From NCBI RefSeq assembly GCF_013283745.1, contig NZ_JABSTZ010000002.1, positions 620,001 to 684,000 of the forward strand: a stretch of DNA of 64,000 nt, read 5' to 3'. This document shows positions 41,312 to 48,995 of this stretch, piece by piece. Origin of the DNA: Aeromicrobium stalagmiti. GTDB taxonomy: Bacteria; Actinomycetota; Actinomycetes; Propionibacteriales; Nocardioidaceae. The notes under the pieces were generated by a model. The model was given only the letters and a program-made list of their open reading frames with translations, did no database searches and had not been told where the DNA came from. Position numbers and translations under genes: made by a program. Each line of letters begins with the position of its first letter. Position 1 is the stretch's first letter.

Positions 41312-42157
41312 ATGCTCAAGATCGCCGTTCCCAACAAGGGCGCGCTGGCCGAGGCCGCCGCGCAGATGCTGGCCGAGGCCGGCTACCGCCAGCGTCGCAA
41401 CGCCAAGGACCTCGTCACCCTCGACCCCGACAACGACGTCGAGTTCTTCTACCTGCGTCCGCGTGACATTGCCATCTACGTGGGGGAGGGCACGCTCGAC
41501 GTCGGCATCACCGGCCGCGACCTGCTGCTCGACTCCGGCGCCAACGCGGTCGAGAACATCTCGCTCGGCTTCGGCGCCTCCACGTTCCGCTTCGCCGCAC
41601 CGATCGGCCAGATGTCGTCGGTCGACGACCTCGCCGGTGCCCGCATCGCGACCTCCTACGAGGGCATCGTGGGCGCCTACCTCGCCGAGCGGGGGATCAG
41701 CGCCGACGTCGTCCGGCTCGACGGGGCGGTCGAGTCCTCGATCCGCCTCGGCGTGGCCGACGCCATCGCCGACGTCGTCGAGACCGGCAGCACCCTGCGT
41801 CAGGCCGACCTCGAGGTCTTCGGTGACCCGATCCTGTCGTCCGAGGCCGTCATGATCACCCGGAAGGACGCCCCGGAGGCGCCCGGGTTCGAGATCTTCA
41901 AGCGCCGCATCGACAGCGTGCTGGTGGCGCGGACGTACATCATGATGGACTACGACATCCGTGTCGACCAGGTCGAGAAGGCCGTCGAGCTGACGCCGGG
42001 CATCGAGTCGCCGACGGTGTCGCCCCTGCATCGTGAAGGGTGGGTCGCCGTGCGCTCGATGGTGCCGCGTGACGCCGCCCAGAAGGTCATGGACGAGCTC
42101 TACGGCCTCGGCGCCCGGGGCATCCTCGTGACGGACATCCTCGCGTGCCGGATCTGA
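41312..42157 (+). CDS. hisG: ATP phosphoribosyltransferase (long form)
   Basis: First step of histidine synthesis, feedback-inhibited by histidine. 281 residues, the long form that carries a C-terminal ACT-like regulatory domain (about 210-281) and does not need HisZ. Start MLKIAVPNKGALAEAA; PRPP-binding region DVVETGSTLRQADLEV. The stop overlaps the next gene (TGATG). Confidence 0.95.
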   Translation: MLKIAVPNKGALAEAAAQMLAEAGYRQRRNAKDLVTLDPDNDVEFFYLRPRDIAIYVGEGTLDVGITGRDLLLDSGANAVENISLGFGASTFRFAAPIGQMSSVDDLAGARIATSYEGIVGAYLAERGISADVVRLDGAVESSIRLGVADAIADVVETGSTLRQADLEVFGDPILSSEAVMITRKDAPEAPGFEIFKRRIDSVLVARTYIMMDYDIRVDQVEKAVELTPGIESPTVSPLHREGWVAVRSMVPRDAAQKVMDELYGLGARGILVTDILACRI

Positions 42158-42558
42158 TGACGTTCCGGCCCGGTGGCGCGCGGATCGTCGCCTACGCCGT
42201 CGCCGTCATCATGCTCGTGCTCACGGCCGTGATCGCGTTCGCGCTGCCCGACGAGATCTACTTCACGACCGCCGAGACGATCACGCTCTGGATCATCATC
42301 CTGGCCGTCCTGGCGCTGCTGCACGGCATCGGTCGCAGCTTCGTGCGGGCCACCGACGCGGGCGTCGAGGTGCTCAACGGCTACCGCCGGCACACCGTCG
42401 CGTGGTCCGACATCGAGGGCTTCGCGATGAACACCGGCGCGCCCTGGCCGACGCTCGTGACGACGGACGACGAGCGGGTCATGCTGTTCGCCATCCAGGG
42501 CAGCGACGGGCGCTACGCCCGCGAGGCCGTCGACTACCTGCGCGGACGGATCGGCTGA
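42157..42558 (+). CDS. Membrane protein with PH-like domain (bPH6 type)
   Basis: 133 residues. Two membrane helices (about 10-30 and 41-60) are followed by a short beta-rich segment typical of the low-molecular-weight protein antigen 6 / PH family (SFVRATDAGVEVLNGYRRHTVAWSDIEGF). ATG 42157 overlaps the hisG stop; a GTG four codons earlier is possible. Similar genes follow hisG in other actinobacteria. No function known. Confidence 0.75.
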   Translation: MTFRPGGARIVAYAVAVIMLVLTAVIAFALPDEIYFTTAETITLWIIILAVLALLHGIGRSFVRATDAGVEVLNGYRRHTVAWSDIEGFAMNTGAPWPTLVTTDDERVMLFAIQGSDGRYAREAVDYLRGRIG

Positions 42559-43046
42559 TGGCCCACGGTCACGACGGCCCTCCCGGGGGCGGGAGGGGCG
42601 CCCACCTGGCGAGTCCCCAGTTCCCGGGCGACGACGGCACCGTCGCGCCCGCCCTGGCCGAGGCCTTCGGCGACAACGTCGCGGTGCTGCAGGCGCTCGG
42701 CGACGCCCGCGTGTTCGTGCCGATCGTCGCGCTGCTCGGCGAGACCCCGGCCCAGGGCGACAAGAACGCCGACATGGCCGCGGTGCTGATGACCGGAGCC
42801 GACGGCCGGCAGGCGCTGCTCGCCTTCAGCAGCGTCCAGACGATGGCCGTGTGGGACCCGCAGGCCCGTCCCGTGCCGATCCTCGGGCGCGACGCCGCCT
42901 TGGCGGCGATCGACGAGAAGGCCTCGGCCATCCTGCTCGACCTGGCCAACCCGTCGTTCACGGTCGTCGAGACCGACGACCTGCAGCACCTGGCCGCCGG
43001 CCACCGCCTGACCCGCACTGCTGCGGGCCAGGCCTGGGTGGTCTGA
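42558..43046 (+). CDS. SseB-like domain protein
   Basis: 162 residues from ATG 42558 (TGATG overlap). After a Gly/His-rich N-terminus, the region from about 30 to 120 (DARVFVPIVALLGE..., VLMTGADGRQALLAFSSVQTMAVWDP) resembles the SseB N-terminal domain common in actinobacteria. The role of these proteins is unclear; in actinobacteria the gene often lies near infC, as here. Confidence 0.7.
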   Translation: MAHGHDGPPGGGRGAHLASPQFPGDDGTVAPALAEAFGDNVAVLQALGDARVFVPIVALLGETPAQGDKNADMAAVLMTGADGRQALLAFSSVQTMAVWDPQARPVPILGRDAALAAIDEKASAILLDLANPSFTVVETDDLQHLAAGHRLTRTAAGQAWVV

Positions 43047-43056
43047 CGGCCCGGTG

Positions 43057-44157
43057 CTACGAGCGCGCGTTCGCGACGTAGGGCTTGCCCGACTTCCAGC
43101 GCAGGGCCTTGACGTACAGGTTCTTGGGACCGCCGGGCGTCGAGGTGCGGCTCGCGTGGCCGTTGAAGTAGATCAGCCACTTGTCGCCACCGGTGCCCAC
43201 GACCTGGGCGTTGCCGCGCCCGCAGGTGTTGAGGCCCTTGAAGAACGGCAGGTCGGTGCTCCGGGCCTTCAGCCACGCCTTCGAGCTCCACAGCGACTTC
43301 GTCTGGTGGTAGCGCGTGATGTAGTTGCAGGTGCCGTACCAGCCGAACGACGTGAAGAGCGTGTAGGTGCCGCCGCGTTTGGCCAGCACCGGGTTCTCCT
43401 CGATGTACTGGTGGGTCTTGTCGCTGATGCGGATGCTGCCACCGTCGGCGTGGGCCGGGTTGGGGGCCGTCCGGGTGGGGTCGTTCGGGTCGAGCCGGAC
43501 CAGACGGGTGGTGGTGTGCCACTTGCCGCTCTTGCGGATCTGCGTCTTGTAGGTCAGGACCAGCTCGTTGCTGCTCAGACGGACCGGGGTCGGGTCGATG
43601 AGCGAGAAGCGAGTCCCCTCGGACCTGATCTGGTCGACGGGACTGGCGCCCGAGCCCTTCCAGCACGCCAGCGCGCGCGGGCTGGCGGTGAAGGGACCCT
43701 GCGCGCTCGGACCGGTGCCGGTGCCGATGCACCGGGCCGAGCCGGCCTTCTTGACGGTCACGGCGAAGTACGCGACGTACGTGCCCGATGCCGACCGTGT
43801 CACCGACGGCGCCCAGATGCTGTGGTCCTCCTTGCCCTCGGAGCTGATGCTGCCCATCCACGAGGGGGCGGTGCCCTTCTTGAGCAGCCGGCGCTTGGCC
43901 ACCTTGCCGTACGAGCTCGACGCGCTGGCGGTGCTCGAGACCGACACGGAGTGGCTGTCCCAGCTGCCGGTCCCGTGGATGACCCAGCGGCCCGCCTCGA
44001 CGTCCTGGACGACGCCCGGGTTGGCCAGGCCGGACACCGCGGGCTTGCGGACCGAGTCCGCGGCGACGGCGCCGGGAGCCGTCCCGGCCACCAGGGCGAC
44101 GGCGCCCAGGGCTGTCGCGCCCACCTGCAGGCAGCGACGTGCGTATGTTCTTGGCAT
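43057..44157 (-). CDS. Secreted GH43-like five-bladed beta-propeller protein
   Basis: 366 residues with a signal peptide (basic MPRTYARR, hydrophobic core, cleavage likely near APGAVAAD). Motifs of the glycoside hydrolase 43 clan: IWAPSV, SLIDPTPV (the pKa-modulating Asp) and IEENPVLAKRGGTYTLF (Glu in the general-acid position), with SFGWYGT. The first blade, normally carrying the catalytic base in ADPGV, here reads ANPGV (Asn46). It may therefore be a non-catalytic sugar-binding relative or use another residue. Start at complement 44157 with GAGGGGG upstream. Converges on the SseB-like gene with a 10-base gap; neighbours give no substrate clue. Confidence 0.75.
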   Translation of the reverse strand: MPRTYARRCLQVGATALGAVALVAGTAPGAVAADSVRKPAVSGLANPGVVQDVEAGRWVIHGTGSWDSHSVSVSSTASASSSYGKVAKRRLLKKGTAPSWMGSISSEGKEDHSIWAPSVTRSASGTYVAYFAVTVKKAGSARCIGTGTGPSAQGPFTASPRALACWKGSGASPVDQIRSEGTRFSLIDPTPVRLSSNELVLTYKTQIRKSGKWHTTTRLVRLDPNDPTRTAPNPAHADGGSIRISDKTHQYIEENPVLAKRGGTYTLFTSFGWYGTCNYITRYHQTKSLWSSKAWLKARSTDLPFFKGLNTCGRGNAQVVGTGGDKWLIYFNGHASRTSTPGGPKNLYVKALRWKSGKPYVANARS

Positions 44158-44287
44158 CACGAATGTTCCCCCTCGATAGCGACGGGGATCGCGGAGTGCT
44201 CGCACGGTTGCAGCACCGACCCCCGTCCCGGCCAGTATCGGTGCGGGGACAGTGGCGGGCAACCCTCCGCGCGGACCGAGCGACCGA

Positions 44288-45292
44288 TCAGCTCGCCTGG
44301 ATCGCCCGCACCTCGCGCAGGGGCACCGTGATGTGGACGTTGCCGTCGTGCCGCTCGACCCGCGCGACGAAGCCGGCGTTGCCGACGGCGCGCAGCAGGT
44401 GGTCGTTGGACCCGGCGGTGACGAAGGTGAGGCGCGCCGCCCCCTCGCTCTTGGCGCGCCCGGCCGCGTGCTTCATCAGTCGCGTGCCGAGTCCCTGGCC
44501 CTGCCAGGCATCCTCCACGATGAGCTGGAAGCGCCACACGTCCTCGACGAGCTCGAGCACGCCGTGGCCGACGACGTCGAGCCCGACCTGCACCACGAAC
44601 GCGCACCCGACGTCGGGGACCACGAGGCGGCGGGCCATCCGCGTCGTCATCGGCATCTTCAGCGGCACCTGGTAGCGGTTGTAGAGGGTGTCGACGCTGC
44701 AGCGCTCGTGGAGGGCCGTCACGGCCTCGATGTCGGCGAGGGTCGCCTGGCGGACGAGCGGCACCGCCTCGCGCGGCGACGGGCTGATCAGGGGGATGTC
44801 GCTCCCGGCGTCGCTGACCAGCGACACCAGGGCCTGGGCGCGGGCACGCTCGACCGGGGTGAAGGGGACGGCGCGACTGATGCGCAGCTCCGAGCCGTTG
44901 CGCCGGGTCAGCACCAGGACGTCGTGACCGCTGTAGTCGGCGACATCGGGCGGCTCGGTCTCGAGCAGCTCTCGCAGCACCTCCTCGACGTCGCGGCCCT
45001 CGTCGAGCACCTGGTGCACCCCGTCGAGGTAGCGCGTCGGCGCGTCCGCGGTCGCAGCCCCGGTCACACGGGTGACCGCGACCTGCGCGCCGCCCGCCCG
45101 CTCGAAGACCTCGGCGACCTGCAGGTCGGTGAACCCGTCGGGCGCACTGACGACGAGCTCGTCCGTGACGTGCGGGGTGGTGGGGAAGACCTGGAGGCCC
45201 TGGATGTTGATCCCGGCGTCGCCGCAGGCCAGCGCGATGGCAGCCAGGTTGCCCGGTCGGTCAGCAAGAGTCGTTCGTACGCGCCACAGCAT
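44288..45292 (-). CDS. ACT domain - GNAT acetyltransferase fusion protein
   Basis: 334 residues. The N-terminus (1-75) looks like an ACT amino-acid-sensing domain: VRTTLADRPGNLAAIALACGDAGINIQGLQV. A linker is followed by a GNAT domain (about 205-330) with the acetyl-CoA motif VEDAWQGQGLGTRLMKHA (Q/RxxGxG/A). This suggests an acetyltransferase whose activity responds to an amino acid, but the target is unknown. The ATG at complement 45292 has no Shine-Dalgarno; CACTCT lies six bases upstream and may be a leaderless-type -10. The gene diverges from infC across a 316-bp gap. Confidence 0.8.
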   Translation of the reverse strand: MLWRVRTTLADRPGNLAAIALACGDAGINIQGLQVFPTTPHVTDELVVSAPDGFTDLQVAEVFERAGGAQVAVTRVTGAATADAPTRYLDGVHQVLDEGRDVEEVLRELLETEPPDVADYSGHDVLVLTRRNGSELRISRAVPFTPVERARAQALVSLVSDAGSDIPLISPSPREAVPLVRQATLADIEAVTALHERCSVDTLYNRYQVPLKMPMTTRMARRLVVPDVGCAFVVQVGLDVVGHGVLELVEDVWRFQLIVEDAWQGQGLGTRLMKHAAGRAKSEGAARLTFVTAGSNDHLLRAVGNAGFVARVERHDGNVHITVPLREVRAIQAS

Positions 45293-45385
45293 GGTGCCAG
45301 AGTGACGCAGGGAGTTTTCACCTCCGCAACACCGATGTTTCGGCCGTGCTACGACGCCGATTTCACAACCGAACGGCACCGCTGA

Positions 45386-45391
45386 TAGTCT
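45386..45391 (+). promoter_or_regulatory. Predicted -10 box of the infC operon
   Basis: TAGTCT within TGATAGTCT (extended -10 style), with TTCACA about 18 bases upstream as a -35. Start near 45397 gives a leader of roughly 210 nt. Confidence 0.55.
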
Positions 45392-45396
45392 GGTCG

Positions 45397-45608
45397 CTGA
45401 AGTGGAGGCCCACCTCCCACCTACGTGGTTCCTGACCGCGAGGTACGAGTCGGTTCGACCGGCCACGGCGCATGCCGTGTTCGCAGAGCTGATGGTTGCA
45501 CTGTTCCGGCATTTCTAGGAATAGTGCTCTGGTGGCGTCCGTTTCACACGGGGGCCACTTTTTTGTGCGACGAGCTCGGTTCGACGAGCTTCGTCCGCGA
45601 GAAGTTCC
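45397..45608 (+). ncRNA. Structured infC-rpmI-rplT leader
   Basis: This leader fills most of the 316-bp gap between the divergent ACT-GNAT gene and infC. Hairpins visible: GTGGAGG/CCTCCCAC at 45402-45420; ATGCCG (45472-45477) with CGGCAT (45507-45512); the terminator hairpin at 45532-45558; and a 9-bp direct repeat CGACGAGCT (about 45568 and 45583) after it. Ribosomal leaders upstream of infC-rpmI-rplT are regulated by L20 or L20-independent mechanisms in other phyla; I do not recognise a known L20 fold here. Confidence 0.5.
45532..45564 (+). terminator. Attenuator-type intrinsic terminator in the infC leader
   Basis: GTGGC-GT-CCGT pairs with ACGG-GG-GCCAC around a TTCAC loop, followed directly by six T residues (45559-45564). 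It is the only hairpin plus T-tract of this quality in the window and lies 45 bases before infC, so it probably regulates read-through into the operon. Confidence 0.75.
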
Positions 45609-46328
45609 GTGGCCCTCCACACGACCCCAGGAGGATCCATCACCACAGAGCTGCGCGTCAACGACCGAATCCGAGTGCCCGAAGTACGCCTCGTCGGTCC
45701 TGGCGGTGAACAGGTCGGCATCGTTCGAATCGAAGATGCCCTGCGACTGGCGGCGGAAGCCGATCTCGATCTCGTCGAGGTGGCGCCCACAGCTCGTCCG
45801 CCCGTCTGCCGACTCATGGACTACGGCAAGTTCAAGTACGAGACCGCTCAGAAGGCTCGCGAGTCACGGCGCAACCAGACCAACACCATCATCAAAGAGA
45901 TGAAGCTGCGTCCCAAGATCGATCAGCACGACTACGACACCAAGAAGGGTCACGTCGTCCGATTCCTCAAGGCCGGCGACAAGGTCAAGATCACGATCAT
46001 GTTCCGCGGACGCGAGCAGCACCGCCCCGAGCTGGGCTACCGCCTGCTGCAGCGTCTCGCCGCCGACGTCGAGGATCTCGGTTTCATCGAGTCCAACGCC
46101 CGCCAGGACGGCCGCAACATGACGATGGTGCTCGGTCCGCACAAGAAGAAGTCCGAGGCACAGGCCGAGGTCAAGGCGGAGAAGGCCGTGAGCATGAGCG
46201 CGAAGGCCGCCGAGAAGGAAGCCGAAGAGGCTGAGGTCAAGGCGCACCGCGAGGCCGCCCAGAAGACAGCAACACCCAAGAAGCCACGTCGACGTTCTGA
46301 GAACCTCGACCCAGACATGGAGGCATAA
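45609..46328 (+). CDS. infC: Translation initiation factor IF-3
   Basis: Checks start-codon pairing and keeps 30S subunits free. 239 residues from GTG 45609, or 229 if translation begins at the in-frame ATC 45639, which has a perfect AGGAGG (45629-45634) four bases upstream; GTG 45609 has none. Core: [27 protein letters not shown] (N domain), helical linker with MDYGKFKYE, and the C domain ([37 protein letters not shown]). The Lys/Glu/Ala-rich C-terminal tail (about 185-239) is an actinobacterial extension. rpmI follows directly after the TAA. Confidence 0.95.
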   Translation: MALHTTPGGSITTELRVNDRIRVPEVRLVGPGGEQVGIVRIEDALRLAAEADLDLVEVAPTARPPVCRLMDYGKFKYETAQKARESRRNQTNTIIKEMKLRPKIDQHDYDTKKGHVVRFLKAGDKVKITIMFRGREQHRPELGYRLLQRLAADVEDLGFIESNARQDGRNMTMVLGPHKKKSEAQAEVKAEKAVSMSAKAAEKEAEEAEVKAHREAAQKTATPKKPRRRSENLDPDMEA

Positions 46329-46523
46329 ATGCCGAAGTTCAAGCCCCACTCGGGAATGAAGAAGCGCGTCAAGCTGACCGGAAGCGGCAAGCTGCGTCGT
46401 GAGCAGACCAACCGTCGTCACCTCCTCGAGGTCAAGTCGTCGCAGCGCAAGCGTCGCCTCGACGGCACCACGGCCGTCTCCAAGAACGACGTCCCCCGCG
46501 TGAAGAAGATGCTCGGTCTCTGA
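46329..46523 (+). CDS. rpmI: 50S ribosomal protein L35
   Basis: 64 residues, very basic: [20 protein letters not shown] and [16 protein letters not shown] are standard L35 motifs. It begins at the base after the infC stop. Confidence 0.95.
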   Translation: MPKFKPHSGMKKRVKLTGSGKLRREQTNRRHLLEVKSSQRKRRLDGTTAVSKNDVPRVKKMLGL

Positions 46524-46582
46524 CCGCGTTCCCACCCCCCTCCACGGACTAGCAAGTCCACTGATTTGTAAGGAGAACTGAG

Positions 46583-46990
46583 ATGGCACGCGTCAAGCGC
46601 TCAGTCAATGCACAGAAGAAGCGCCGTCAGACACTCGAGCGCGCTGCGGGCTACCGCGGTCAGCGTTCGCGCCTCTACCGCAAGGCCAAGGAGCAGGTCA
46701 CCCACTCGCTGGTCTACAGCTACCGTGACCGCAAGGCCAAGAAGGGCGACTTCCGTCGTCTCTGGATCCAGCGCATCAACGCTGCGGTCCGCGCCGAGGG
46801 CATGACCTACAACCGCTTCATCCAGGGCCTCAAGGCTGCTGGTGTCGAGGTCGACCGCAAGATCCTGGCCGAGCTGGCCGTCAACGAGCCCGCCGCGTTC
46901 TCGGCGCTCGTGCAGACCGCGAAGGACAACCTTCCGGCCGACGTCAACGCTCCGAAGACCGAGTCGTCGAAGGATGGCGCCGCGGCCTGA
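46583..46990 (+). CDS. rplT: 50S ribosomal protein L20
   Basis: 135 residues with the typical start [35 protein letters not shown] and [27 protein letters not shown] gives a good ribosome-binding site. In E. coli and B. subtilis L20 represses its own operon through mRNA leader binding. A 59-bp spacer separates it from rpmI. Confidence 0.96.
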   Translation: MARVKRSVNAQKKRRQTLERAAGYRGQRSRLYRKAKEQVTHSLVYSYRDRKAKKGDFRRLWIQRINAAVRAEGMTYNRFIQGLKAAGVEVDRKILAELAVNEPAAFSALVQTAKDNLPADVNAPKTESSKDGAAA

Positions 46991-47009
46991 CCGCGGTTCC
47001 CCTCACGCA

Positions 47010-47822
47010 GTGGCGAGCACTCCTGGTGACTTCACCGTCCGTTCCGGACGCGTGAAGCACGCCAGGAGGCTCGCCACTCGTGCGTTCCGGGCCGACCAGC
47101 GCGAGTTCCTCGCCGAGGGACCCCAGGCCGTGCGCGAGGCGCTGGCCTCGGCGGGCACGACGCTCGAGGTCTTCGCGACCGCGTCGGCCACCGATCACCA
47201 CGCCGATCTCGTCGCAGCTGCCACGGCCGCACAGGTGCACTGGCACGTCGTCACCGACGACGTCGTCGAGGCCATAGCCGACACCGTCCAGCCGCAGGGC
47301 GTCGTGGCCCGGTGCGCCATGCTCGACCGCCCTCTCGAGGTCCTGCTCGACCGCGACCCGACCTTCGTCGTCGTCTGTGCCGACATCCGCGACCCGGGCA
47401 ACGCCGGGGCCGTGATCCGTTGCGCCGACGCCGCGGGCGCGGACGGCGTGGTCCTGGTCGGCGACAGCGTCGACCCCTACAACCCCAAGTCGGTGCGGGC
47501 GACGGTGGGCAGCCTGTTCCACCTGCCGCTGGTCATCGAACGCGACACCACCGCGGCGCTCCGTGCGCTGCAGGACGCCGGCCTGCAGGTGCTGGCGGCC
47601 GACGGCGGGGGAGAGGTGGGCCTGTTCGACCCCGTGCTCGACCTCGCGGCGCCCACGGCCTGGCTGATGGGCAACGAGGCATGGGGGCTGCCCGCCGAGA
47701 CCCGTCAGCTGGCCGATGCCGTCGTCTCGGTGCCCATCTTCGGGCAGGCGGAGAGCCTCAACCTGGCCACCGCTGCGGCCGTGTGTCTCTACGCGACGGC
47801 GCGGGCCCGTCTCACTGGGTGA
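47010..47822 (+). CDS. TrmH/SpoU-family RNA 2'-O-methyltransferase
   Basis: 270 residues from GTG 47010 (an ATG at 46974 overlapping rplT is the alternative). The knotted SPOUT catalytic domain shows all three motifs: NAGAVIRCADAAGADGVVLVG, LMGNEAWGLP and VPIFGQAESLNLATAAAVCLYA. The N-terminal substrate-binding part reads FLAEGPQAVREAL. Genes in this position after rplT are usually annotated as 23S rRNA methyltransferases (TsnR/RlmB-like), but the target nucleotide cannot be read from sequence. Confidence 0.88.
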   Translation: MASTPGDFTVRSGRVKHARRLATRAFRADQREFLAEGPQAVREALASAGTTLEVFATASATDHHADLVAAATAAQVHWHVVTDDVVEAIADTVQPQGVVARCAMLDRPLEVLLDRDPTFVVVCADIRDPGNAGAVIRCADAAGADGVVLVGDSVDPYNPKSVRATVGSLFHLPLVIERDTTAALRALQDAGLQVLAADGGGEVGLFDPVLDLAAPTAWLMGNEAWGLPAETRQLADAVVSVPIFGQAESLNLATAAAVCLYATARARLTG

Positions 47823-47848
47823 GTCCTGCGACACGTCCGAGTCGTCGC

Positions 47849-47870
47849 ATCTAGTCCATTGGTACTAGAT
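47849..47870. promoter_or_regulatory. AT-rich palindrome over the histidine kinase promoter
   Basis: ATCTAGT (47849-47855) and ACTAGAT (47864-47870) are perfect complements, with CCA/TGG extending the symmetry inside (one base offset). It overlaps the TAGATT -10 box. In DNA this GC-rich, such an AT-rich palindrome looks like a protein-binding operator. Confidence 0.5.
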
Positions 47871-47871
47871 T
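47866..47871 (+). promoter_or_regulatory. Predicted -10 box, leaderless histidine kinase transcript
   Basis: TAGATT, eight bases before ATG 47880. Supports that ATG over the in-frame TTG at 47859, which would lie upstream of the -10 box itself. Confidence 0.5.
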
Positions 47872-47879
47872 CAACCGTC

Positions 47880-48920
47880 ATGGACTACGACGACTACCCG
47901 GACGGCGTCATCATCGCCGGTCCCGACGGTCTCGTCGAGTACGTCAATCCGCGCATCAAGGTCATGGCGCGGGCCGAGGGCGACGAGATGATCGGCATGC
48001 ACCTGTCCGACGCGGTGCCGTTCGACGACCTCAACGGCAACTCCTGGTACGACTGCTGCCTGCCCTACGACGGCCTCAACATCCGCAGCCGGATCTCCGA
48101 GGCGTCGTGGTGGTCGCCCAAGGGCAGCGAGTACCTCATCACGGCCAGCCTGGTCCGGTCGCGTCGCTCCGGACCGGTCGAGCGGGTCGTCGTCAGCGTC
48201 CGCAACGCGCGCATCCGCAACCAGGCCGACCGCGAGCGGTCCGACCTGGTGGCCACCGTGGCGCACGAGCTGCGGTCGCCGCTGACCGGCATCAAGGGGT
48301 TCACGTCGACGCTCCTGACCAAGTGGGACAAGTTCTCCGAGGAGCAGCGCCAGCTGATGCTCGAGACGGTCGACGCCGACGCCGACCGCCTGAGCCGACT
48401 GATCACCGAGCTGCTCGACGCCGCTCGCATCGACGCCGGCCGGCTCACGCTCAAGCGCGGCCCGGTCAAGCTCGACGAGGTCGTGCGGCACGTGCTCACC
48501 AGCGTCTCGGGCGGGTCGACCGAACCGTTCGAGGTCAGCATCAAGGACGACCTCGACCTCATCTGGGGCGACAGCGACCGCATCCACCAGGTCGTGACCA
48601 ACCTCGTCGAGAACGCGCTGCGGCACGGCTTCGGTCTCAAGGAGATCGTCGTGCAGAACACGCAGCACCCCGACTACCAGGGCGGGGTGTCGCTGCAGGT
48701 GCACGACAACGGTCCGGGCATCCCCGAGGAGATGCGGCAGCGGGTCTTCAGCCGCTTCTGGCGCTCGGGTCCGGGAGCCGGCAGTGGACTCGGCATGTAC
48801 ATCGTGCGCGGCATCGTCGAGGAGCACGGAGGAGCCATCGACATCCAGGACGCCGAGGGCGGCGGGGCCCAGATCCGGGTGTGGTTCCCGATCAACGAGC
48901 CCGACTCGATGACCGACTGA
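47880..48920 (+). CDS. Orphan PAS-domain sensor histidine kinase
   Basis: 346 residues without membrane helices, so probably cytoplasmic. A PAS domain (about 5-105: DYPDGVIIAGPDGLVEYVNPR) precedes the phosphoacceptor domain with His129 in VAHELRSPLTGIKG, then the ATPase domain: N box NLVENALRHG, G1 DNGPGIPEE, F box FSRFWRSG, G2 GSGLGMYI. No response regulator is adjacent. A solo kinase between the rplT-linked methyltransferase and pheS is also known in Streptomyces, so the position is conserved and may relate to translation state. Confidence 0.88.
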   Translation: MDYDDYPDGVIIAGPDGLVEYVNPRIKVMARAEGDEMIGMHLSDAVPFDDLNGNSWYDCCLPYDGLNIRSRISEASWWSPKGSEYLITASLVRSRRSGPVERVVVSVRNARIRNQADRERSDLVATVAHELRSPLTGIKGFTSTLLTKWDKFSEEQRQLMLETVDADADRLSRLITELLDAARIDAGRLTLKRGPVKLDEVVRHVLTSVSGGSTEPFEVSIKDDLDLIWGDSDRIHQVVTNLVENALRHGFGLKEIVVQNTQHPDYQGGVSLQVHDNGPGIPEEMRQRVFSRFWRSGPGAGSGLGMYIVRGIVEEHGGAIDIQDAEGGGAQIRVWFPINEPDSMTD

Positions 48921-48940
48921 TTCGCCCGATCCACGACCGA

Positions 48941-48946
48941 TAAACT
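48941..48946 (+). promoter_or_regulatory. Predicted -10 box of pheST
   Basis: TAAACT, giving a leader of about 43 nt with GGAAGG before ATG 48996. Too short for a T-box or leader-peptide attenuator. Confidence 0.45.
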
Positions 48947-48995
48947 CAGACCACGGCTGTCCAGCCCACCCACCTGCGTTCTCCGGAAGGTCCTC

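Noticed and set aside
45425-45608. Leader-peptide open frame in the infC leader beginning GTG 45425
   Set aside because: It has no ribosome-binding site, no run of regulatory codons, and reads on through the terminator and past the infC start in another frame.
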